IMG/VR virus record: IMGVR_UViG_3300044641_003078
Coordinates: 1-31,093 of that record
Length of the DNA stretch: 31,093 bases
Strand: one strand, 5' to 3'
DNA from: a virus
The notes beneath the pieces are model-generated. The model saw only the letters and a program-made list of their open reading frames with translations. It searched no databases and had not been told where the DNA came from. Below, piece by piece: positions 24,092 through 29,485 of this stretch (within the stretch, counting starts at the first letter, position 1; each line of letters opens with the position of its first letter). Made by a program: the position numbers and the translations under genes.

Positions 24092-24856
24092 ATGCCAGCA
24101 GTATCCAAAGCACAACAAAGATTTATGGGTATGGTACATGCTGTACAAAAAGGCGATATGGAAGCCCCATCCAAAGAAATTGAAAAAGCAGCTGATTCAA
24201 TGAGTGATAAAGATGCTAAAGATTACGCTTCTACATCACATAAAGGTTTACCAAATAAAAAGGAAAATATGAAAATCACTAGAGAAAGACTAAAAGAATT
24301 GGTTAAAGAAGTAATGACAGAAGAATCTGAATATCAGGCATTCTTTCAAAAAGCTTTAGATAAAGCAGGTAAATCTATTCCATCTATGAGTGATGAAGAA
24401 AAGAAAGCATTCTTTGATAAGATTGACACTGCTTGGAATGGTAGAGGTGAAAAAAACGAAGAACTAACTGGTGGACAACATAAATTAGATGTTGATAAGG
24501 ATGGTGATATTGAAGGAGATGATTTAGCAGATTTAAGAGCTGGTAAAAAAGTAGATGAAGTAGAACTACCGGCAGCAACAATCCCATCATCAGTTAAATC
24601 TAAATTGATGATAGCAATTGATAAAATCAAAGACACAAAATTAACATACAACCAAAAAATTCAAGTAGTTGGAAAAGTAATGGATAGTTTAGGGGTTGAT
24701 AAAGGTGAGTTTAATAAAATGTCATCTAAATTAAAAGGAACTATGGAATCTTCTATTAAATCTATTAAAGAAGAATCTCCTTGTTGGAAAGGATACAAAC
24801 AAATTGGAATGAAAGATAAAGGTGGTAAGCAAGTTCCAAATTGCGTACCTGCTTAA
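24092..24856 (+). CDS. Mosaic protein: DUF3008-like, EF-hand-like loop and Cys-rich tail module
   Basis: A 254-residue protein built of short modules. Residues 1-56 match the DUF3008 pattern (PAVSKAQQRFMGM, then DSMSDKDAKDYASTSHKGLP). Residues 60-78 form an amphipathic helix similar to the start of the previous protein. An EF-hand or dockerin-type calcium loop DVDKDGDIEGDD occupies 133-144 with D133, D135, D137, G138, I140 and D144 in the canonical places. The C-terminus PCWKGYKQIGMKDKGGKQ (230-247) with C231 and C251 is a mini-module I have seen at the ends of other T4-like phage proteins. The module combination suggests a structural protein packaged in the head; that is inference. It begins one base after the previous stop. 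Confidence 0.78.
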   Translation: MPAVSKAQQRFMGMVHAVQKGDMEAPSKEIEKAADSMSDKDAKDYASTSHKGLPNKKENMKITRERLKELVKEVMTEESEYQAFFQKALDKAGKSIPSMSDEEKKAFFDKIDTAWNGRGEKNEELTGGQHKLDVDKDGDIEGDDLADLRAGKKVDEVELPAATIPSSVKSKLMIAIDKIKDTKLTYNQKIQVVGKVMDSLGVDKGEFNKMSSKLKGTMESSIKSIKEESPCWKGYKQIGMKDKGGKQVPNCVPA

Positions 24857-24869
24857 ATAAGAATATAAA

Positions 24870-25466
24870 ATGAAATCATTACTAATAGAAACAAACCTAT
24901 TTGAAGGTAAGGTAAAAGAAGATGAAGGTGGGAGAACTTTGGTAAAAGGTGTTCTACAAAGAGCTTCTGCGGAAAACCAAAATGGTAGAGTATATCCTAA
25001 AGAAATCTTAATGAGAGAGGCTAAGAAATACGAAGTACTAATTAAAGAACGTAGAGCATTGGGTGAATTAGACCATCCAGATTCTACTGTAATTAATTTA
25101 AAGAACGTATCTCATAACGTAAGAGAAATACATTGGGAAGGTGATGACCTTTGTGGAACAGTAGAAATTCTACCAACTCCATCGGGAAACATCTTAAAGG
25201 AATTATTAAAAGCTGGAATCTTATTAGGTATCTCATCAAGAGGTATGGGTTCGGTAACTAATATCGGAGAAGGTAAAGTAAAGGTGCAAGATGATTTTGA
25301 ATTGATTGGTTGGGACTTTGTTTCAAACCCATCAACACATGGAGCATTTATGGTGCCTGTAAACGAATCTGTTAATAGAAGTTTACAGCAAATAGGAACT
25401 GATGTTTGTGGTGATTACTGCAAAGCACAGGATTTAATGAGAGAAATAATAACTGAAATAGCATAA
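24870..25466 (+). CDS. 21: Prohead protease gp21
   Basis: A 198-residue serine protease of the T4 gp21 (U9/S80-like, herpes-assemblin-fold) family that matures scaffold and capsid proteins inside the prohead. Seen: ELDHP with catalytic H69, the nucleophile in GISSRG at 120-125 (S122 or S123), and GWDFVSNPS with D149. The start MKSLLIETNLFEGK contains LxE sites at which the enzyme could cut itself; the T4 enzyme also self-processes. The C-terminal 40 residues include two cysteines in CGDYC (180-184). The gene is close to the T4 protein in length (212) and lies in the expected order before the scaffold gene. Confidence 0.92.
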   Translation: MKSLLIETNLFEGKVKEDEGGRTLVKGVLQRASAENQNGRVYPKEILMREAKKYEVLIKERRALGELDHPDSTVINLKNVSHNVREIHWEGDDLCGTVEILPTPSGNILKELLKAGILLGISSRGMGSVTNIGEGKVKVQDDFELIGWDFVSNPSTHGAFMVPVNESVNRSLQQIGTDVCGDYCKAQDLMREIITEIA

Positions 25467-25467
25467 A

Positions 25468-26220
25468 ATGAGCAAACCATTTGACATATACGATTATGTT
25501 CACAACAACAAAATGACTTTGAAAGTTGATGGACCAAAAGGAACTTCTGTAGCTAAGGCATACAATGACATCCGTAAAACTAACTTAAAAGAAGTAAAGA
25601 TAGTTAATGGAAAATTCAGTATTGCTGAAAATTTAGAAGATGCAGATAGAAAACTATCTAACGAAGTAAAAAAACATTTTTTAGAAATCATTTCTACTTA
25701 CAATACTTTTCAAGACCAAATGAAAAGACAATCGGATATGACTGAAGTTGCAAATACTTTAGGTGCGATTGTTGAGGCTGCAAAAGAAATGACATTGAGA
25801 GAAAGTGGTGATTGGTTCGATGCAGTTACTGTAAAAAGAAATATGCAGGAATTGGATAAATTGGGAAAATCATTTGATAAATTCGCAATGGAAGCAAAAG
25901 CAATGGATGAGAGATTACATTCTTTATATGAAGATATGGGTCACATATTAGGCCGTTACTATGAAATAGCAGATATATCTACGGATACAATGCACGAAAG
26001 ATTAGGAAATAAAATAGTAAAAGAAGGTATTTGGCCAAAATCAAAATTAGCAAGTTCATTTCAAATGCAATTAGCATCGGAACTTAGAAAGCATTTTAAA
26101 GGAGTGTTTTATGGTGTAGGTAATGATTTATATCATAACGATAGAAAGGTGTTGACAATAGATGGTGATAGAGATAATATTAATACAATTGTTACAAAAT
26201 TAAAAAAGATAATTAGATAA
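25468..26220 (+). CDS. Conserved helical head-region protein
   Basis: A 250-residue protein, mainly alpha-helical, with no named family recognised. It opens with FDIYDYVHNNKMTLKVDGPK (residues 5-24), a type of N-terminus seen in other uncharacterised T4-like head-cluster proteins. A long helical segment follows (about 60-180, coiled-coil-like), then a small alpha/beta end: SSFQMQLASELRKHFKGVFY and DRKVLTIDGDRDNINTIVTK. The gene follows gp21 by one base and precedes the next by two, so all three are one translational unit. A minor scaffold or core role is suggested by position between gp21 and gp22 only. Confidence 0.78.
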   Translation: MSKPFDIYDYVHNNKMTLKVDGPKGTSVAKAYNDIRKTNLKEVKIVNGKFSIAENLEDADRKLSNEVKKHFLEIISTYNTFQDQMKRQSDMTEVANTLGAIVEAAKEMTLRESGDWFDAVTVKRNMQELDKLGKSFDKFAMEAKAMDERLHSLYEDMGHILGRYYEIADISTDTMHERLGNKIVKEGIWPKSKLASSFQMQLASELRKHFKGVFYGVGNDLYHNDRKVLTIDGDRDNINTIVTKLKKIIR

Positions 26221-26222
26221 TT

Positions 26223-26777
26223 ATGATTCGTTTAGGAGGATTGGTATCACAAAAAGCTTTTGGTAAATTTGAAATGGGTAAAGTAGTTTCTAATCCATTT
26301 GCAAAAGCATTTGTTAATGAAGTAGAAGGTGAAGACCATGAAGTTTCTATGGGACAAAATCAATTAGATACTATAATTAAGATGGCAACTGAATTGAAAG
26401 CTAAGATGGGAGAAAATGAAAAAGAAATCCCAGCTTGGATTCAAGACCATATTTCTAAAGCAGAAAACTACATTTCTCAAGCAGCTGGTAATTACCACGA
26501 ATACGGAAAGAATGAATCTATTAAAGAAGCTCGTGGACTTCCTAAGATGTATGTAAAGTATATGGCAGTACAAAAGAAAGTTAATGAATTAGAAGCAGCA
26601 CAAAAAGCAATGGCTACTAAATATTTTGCAGAAAAGGAATTAAATAAAAAAGCAAAGATGTTGCAAGATTTGAAAAAAGGAACTGAACAATTAGCATCAT
26701 ATAGAAGAAACTTAGCTGCAATTGAAGATAAATACATTACTGGATTATACGCTGATGCAGAATATGAAGGTGAATAA
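26223..26777 (+). CDS. Conserved small helical head-region protein
   Basis: A 184-residue helical protein. The segment EIPAWIQDHISKAENYISQA (about 62-81) matches a short helical module (polar, W, hydrophobic, S/T-K-A) that recurs in uncharacterised T4-like and cyanophage proteins encoded near head genes. The C-terminal half (about 110-165) is Lys/Glu/Ala-rich coiled coil. No enzyme motif is visible. It ends the gp21 transcription unit: a terminator hairpin begins 29 bases after its stop. Function unknown. Confidence 0.78.
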   Translation: MIRLGGLVSQKAFGKFEMGKVVSNPFAKAFVNEVEGEDHEVSMGQNQLDTIIKMATELKAKMGENEKEIPAWIQDHISKAENYISQAAGNYHEYGKNESIKEARGLPKMYVKYMAVQKKVNELEAAQKAMATKYFAEKELNKKAKMLQDLKKGTEQLASYRRNLAAIEDKYITGLYADAEYEGE

Positions 26778-26806
26778 AAGATAAAAAAATAAAATATTTT
26801 TTGATG

Positions 26807-26832
26807 AAAGCTTGGTTATTCCAAGCTTTTTT
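26807..26832 (+). terminator. Terminator hairpin overlapping the methyltransferase promoter
   Basis: A 9-bp perfect stem AAAGCTTGG (26807-26815) and CCAAGCTTT (26821-26829) with loop TTATT and a T run to 26832. It ends the gp21 unit. The TTG of the following promoter's -33 box (26812-26814) lies inside the stem, and the 3' arm fills the promoter spacer. Confidence 0.82.
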
Positions 26833-26842
26833 CGTATATTTG
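26812..26842 (+). promoter_or_regulatory. Bacteroidetes-type promoter of the DNA methyltransferase gene
   Basis: TTG at 26812-26814, a 20-base spacer and TATATTTG at 26835-26842 match the Bacteroidetes -33/-7 consensus. The ATG at 26846 is only 3 bases beyond the -7 box, so the mRNA should be leaderless or nearly so. The core TTCGTATATTTGT is identical to that at 10360. Confidence 0.72.
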
Positions 26843-26845
26843 TGT

Positions 26846-28168
26846 ATGATTAAGCCTTTCTCAATATTAGATACCCGAACTAAAGAATGGCAGGACCGTA
26901 AGAGGTACTGGATACAAACCTACAATATTCAATCAGAATTAGGTAGAGAAGATGCTGAAAGTAGAGCCCGTTTCTGGGAAGATAATACAATTTCAATATT
27001 CGATGCAACCCTTTGTGAGAATATGTATCAATGGTTTACTCCAAAAGAAGGTAAGATATTAGACCCATTTGCCGGCGGAAGTGTTAGGGGTATTGTGGCA
27101 ACTGAAATGGGATATGAGTATATGGGTATCGATTTATCCAAACAGCAAATAGAAGAAAACCGAAAGCAATCCGATAAACCTAAATGGGTAAGTGGTGATA
27201 GTGATGAAATGCTGGATTATTTAAGTGATGAACAATTTGATTTTGTTTTTACGTGTCCTCCTTATTATGATTTAGAAGTTTATAGTGATAATCCATTGGA
27301 TATATCAACTATGGAGGATGATAAATTTGATGAGAAGTATTTCAGTATATTAGGAAAGGCTGCAAAAAAGTTAAAGAATAATAGATTCTTTGCGGTAGTA
27401 GTATCGGAAATAAGAGAAGTATCTACAACAGGAAATTACAAAATAGGAAAGTATAGAGGACTAGTATCCAAAACTATCCAAGCTTGTGAGGAAGCTGGAC
27501 TACACTTCTATAACGATATGATTTTATTCAACTCACAACATCAGGCTGCTAGAGTGGTTGATACATACTTCAAAAGAAATCGTAAGGTAGCATCAGTTCA
27601 CCAAAACATATTAGTATTCGTAAAAGGAAACCCTGATATTGCTGCAGAAGATATTGAATTTGATGGAACATATCAATGTGTGGTAGATGGAAAGAAATAT
27701 AAATCATTTAGAGAAGCAGCTATTTCAATAGACCCCAATACATTAGTAGCTACCGAAGTTGAGAGAAGGTGTCGTTCAACCAAATCCAAATACAAAGAGT
27801 GGCAAATAATTGGTGAGGAAACAAAACCAAATATTAAATACGAAGTTGATGGAGTTCCTTTTGAGAATCCAAAACAAATAGCAGAATTGATTGGTGGTGA
27901 TATGACCGAATCAATGGTTAGAAATTACATAGAATCAAACAATCCCAAATATAGACATTGGAAGAAAGCTGATGGTTGGGATATTACCTACGAACAAATG
28001 CAAGATTTGTGGGGAAACAATATCCGTTTAGAATTACCTATCATTAGTTGTGATGGTATAGAATTTTATTCAATGATAGATGCGGCCAATCACTTTGGTT
28101 GTTCAGATGAACGTATCCGCCAAAAACTCAAATCAGATAAACATACTGATTTTATTTATCTATTCTAA
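26846..28168 (+). CDS. DNA methyltransferase (N6/N4 type) with three C-terminal DNA-binding-like repeats
   Basis: A 440-residue amino-methyltransferase. SAM-binding motif I is LDPFAGGSVRG (72-82), followed by YEYMGIDLS (90-98), and the catalytic motif IV is TCPPYYD (136-142), a variant of the (D/N/S)PPY motif that marks N6-adenine or N4-cytosine methylation. After residue 270 three repeats of about 45-60 residues follow, starting near 275 (VVDGKKYKSFREAA), 331 (EVDGVPFENPKQIAELIG) and 399 (SCDGIEFYSMIDAANHFG). Each has a short beta hairpin and a helix-turn-helix-like part, in the manner of NUMOD1 modules of homing endonucleases. I use the ATG at 26846 because an earlier in-frame ATG at 26801 would put the terminator and promoter inside the gene. 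It probably protects phage DNA from restriction; the target is unknown. No matching restriction enzyme is in the window. Confidence 0.82.
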   Translation: MIKPFSILDTRTKEWQDRKRYWIQTYNIQSELGREDAESRARFWEDNTISIFDATLCENMYQWFTPKEGKILDPFAGGSVRGIVATEMGYEYMGIDLSKQQIEENRKQSDKPKWVSGDSDEMLDYLSDEQFDFVFTCPPYYDLEVYSDNPLDISTMEDDKFDEKYFSILGKAAKKLKNNRFFAVVVSEIREVSTTGNYKIGKYRGLVSKTIQACEEAGLHFYNDMILFNSQHQAARVVDTYFKRNRKVASVHQNILVFVKGNPDIAAEDIEFDGTYQCVVDGKKYKSFREAAISIDPNTLVATEVERRCRSTKSKYKEWQIIGEETKPNIKYEVDGVPFENPKQIAELIGGDMTESMVRNYIESNNPKYRHWKKADGWDITYEQMQDLWGNNIRLELPIISCDGIEFYSMIDAANHFGCSDERIRQKLKSDKHTDFIYLF

Positions 28169-28187
28169 AGATTTTTTTAGAATTTTT
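28162..28187 (+). terminator. Weak terminator at the end of the methyltransferase gene
   Basis: An 8-bp perfect but AT-rich stem ATTCTAAA (28162-28169) and TTTAGAAT (28176-28183) with a 6-base loop and T4 after it. The stop codon TAA (28166-28168) lies in the 5' arm. Low stem stability makes this less certain than the other two hairpins. Confidence 0.55.
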
Positions 28188-28361
28188 ACGTTTTTATCAA
28201 TCTTTATATATTTATTCATACAATAACGTATTTTTTATATGCGTTTTTAGATTGGTAATGAATACTCTCCTTTATGAGCAGTGACCAAAACGCCAATAAA
28301 AACATTCTATTTAAGCTCACAAATCTAATAGCTTAAGAAATCCGATAAATAAGGAAAACAA
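28169..28361 (+). other. 193-base non-coding leader before the scaffold gene
   Basis: No gene is seen on either strand; the longest frame in the + direction here is an 8-codon peptide. It holds the terminator's 3' arm, an ATATTTAT element at 28208, and a possible long-range stem: GTTTTT-AG-ATTGG at 28243-28255 with CCAAT-AAAAAC at 28293-28303 (11 pairs, 2-base bulge). The scaffold ATG is preceded by AAGGAAAAC, the most Shine-Dalgarno-like leader of the head genes. The other unit starts have leaders of only 14-39 bases after their ATAYTTAT word. Confidence 0.55.
28208..28215 (+). promoter_or_regulatory. Candidate phage promoter element ATATTTAT of the gp22-gp23 unit
   Basis: ATATTTAT occurs 146 bases before the scaffold ATG at 28362. 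It is the same word as before the other + strand units but with a much longer leader. Confidence 0.42.
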
Positions 28362-29459
28362 ATGGCAAGTTCAAAATTGTTGAAAGAAGCAATTGCTGAT
28401 GCTAAAGCTGTACGTGAAACTGCTATCGCTAACGCTAAAATCGCATTAGAAGAAGCATTTACTCCTCGTTTACAATCTATTCTTTCTAAGAAATTACAAG
28501 CCGAAATGGAGGGTGATGAAGAAGAAGCAGATATTAACGAAGATAATGATACTTCAAGTGAGATTGGAAGTGGAGCAGATAACAAAATGCCTACAGACAA
28601 AGTAAACTCAGCACAAACTGACCTAAGTGGTATCTCTAAGCAATCTGGTGAACCAGGTTCTGAAGTAGAAGACTATGATAAAGTTAAAGACCTTACTGAA
28701 GGCGAAGATGAGTTCGGTGCAGAAGAAGAAATTCCTGCAGAAGAACCAGCAGCTATGGAAGGTGAAGACATGGCTCCAGAAATGGACACGGACGATGAAG
28801 ATGAATTAGATTTAGAATCTATCATCAGAGAGTTAGAAGCTCAAATCGCAGGTGAAGAAGGTGAGGAAGAAGTTCCTGCTGAAGCGCCAGCAATGGAAGG
28901 TGAGTTCGATGCAGAAGAAGAAATTCCTGCAGAAGAACCAGCTATGGAAGCTGAAATGGATGCTATGGCACCAGCAGCTGACGATGAAGAAATCGACTTA
29001 GACGAAATTCTAAGAGAAATGGGATACGGAGATGATGAAGCTGAAGAAGAAGCTCCTGCAGTTGCGGCTAACGAAGCATTAAAAGCTGAATTAGCAGAAG
29101 CAATGGCAGTAATCAAGTCTTTGAAAGGTACTATCAACGAAGTAAACCTATTAAATGCTAAATTACTTTACGCTAACAAATTGTTCAGAGGTTACAACCT
29201 TACAAACGAACAAAAAGTTAAAGTTGTAGAGAACTTAGACAGAACAACTTCTGTAAGAGAAGTAAAATTAGTTTACGCTACACTATCTGAATCAATGAAA
29301 TTCACAGGAACTGAAAGAAAAGTTGCAGCTAAAAAGACTGTAACTGAAGGCTTTGCTTCTAAAGTACAAGCTTCTACTGCTCCAAAGAAAGAAATCATTT
29401 CAGAAAGCACAAATGAATTAGCAAATCGCTTTAAGCAATTAGCTGGTATCATAAAATAA
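28362..29459 (+). CDS. 22: Major prohead scaffold (core) protein gp22
   Basis: A 365-residue, strongly acidic, Glu/Ala-rich protein (T4 gp22 is 269). An N-terminal helix (1-50, MASSKLLKEAIADAKAVRET) precedes an acidic region (50-235) that contains a tandem duplication of about 64 residues: each unit starts EF(G/D)AEEEIPAEEPA and contains an amphipathic D-L-(E/D)-x-I-(I/L)-R-E helix. The C-terminal domain AKLLYANKLFRGYNLTNEQK (264-283) followed by REVKLVYATLSESM is characteristic of gp22 in T4-like phages. It forms the core around which gp23 assembles and is then degraded to peptides by gp21. The larger size compared with T4 is explained in part by the duplication. The ATG follows AAGGAAAAC. 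Confidence 0.9.
   Translation: MASSKLLKEAIADAKAVRETAIANAKIALEEAFTPRLQSILSKKLQAEMEGDEEEADINEDNDTSSEIGSGADNKMPTDKVNSAQTDLSGISKQSGEPGSEVEDYDKVKDLTEGEDEFGAEEEIPAEEPAAMEGEDMAPEMDTDDEDELDLESIIRELEAQIAGEEGEEEVPAEAPAMEGEFDAEEEIPAEEPAMEAEMDAMAPAADDEEIDLDEILREMGYGDDEAEEEAPAVAANEALKAELAEAMAVIKSLKGTINEVNLLNAKLLYANKLFRGYNLTNEQKVKVVENLDRTTSVREVKLVYATLSESMKFTGTERKVAAKKTVTEGFASKVQASTAPKKEIISESTNELANRFKQLAGIIK
28709..28750 (+). repeat. Direct repeat copy 1 within gp22
   Basis: A 42-base unit identical at 41 of 42 positions to 28901-28942 (one G to A difference). The 192-base offset is exactly 64 codons, so the repeat keeps frame and marks the start of a tandem 64-residue protein duplication. Confidence 0.9.
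28901..28942 (+). repeat. Direct repeat copy 2 within gp22
   Basis: Second copy of the 42-base in-frame repeat in the acidic region of the scaffold gene. The rest of the two 64-codon units has diverged, while the start remains almost identical, which suggests gene conversion or constraint there. Confidence 0.9.
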
Positions 29460-29485
29460 ACAAACCCATAAAAAAATAAAATAAA

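Noticed and set aside
24346-24651. 101-codon reverse-strand open frame in the DUF3008-like gene
   Set aside because: Low-complexity Ser/Leu/Phe shadow of the Lys/Asp-rich + strand gene.
26801-26845. Upstream ATG extending the methyltransferase by 15 residues
   Set aside because: The extension would be encoded by the terminator hairpin and the promoter; its residues are hydrophobic and unlike the family. The ATG at 26846 fits the -7 box and the protein start.
28841-29137. Ser/Ala-rich reverse-strand open frame in gp22
   Set aside because: It is the complement of Glu/Ala repeat codons in the scaffold gene, with low complexity and no signals.
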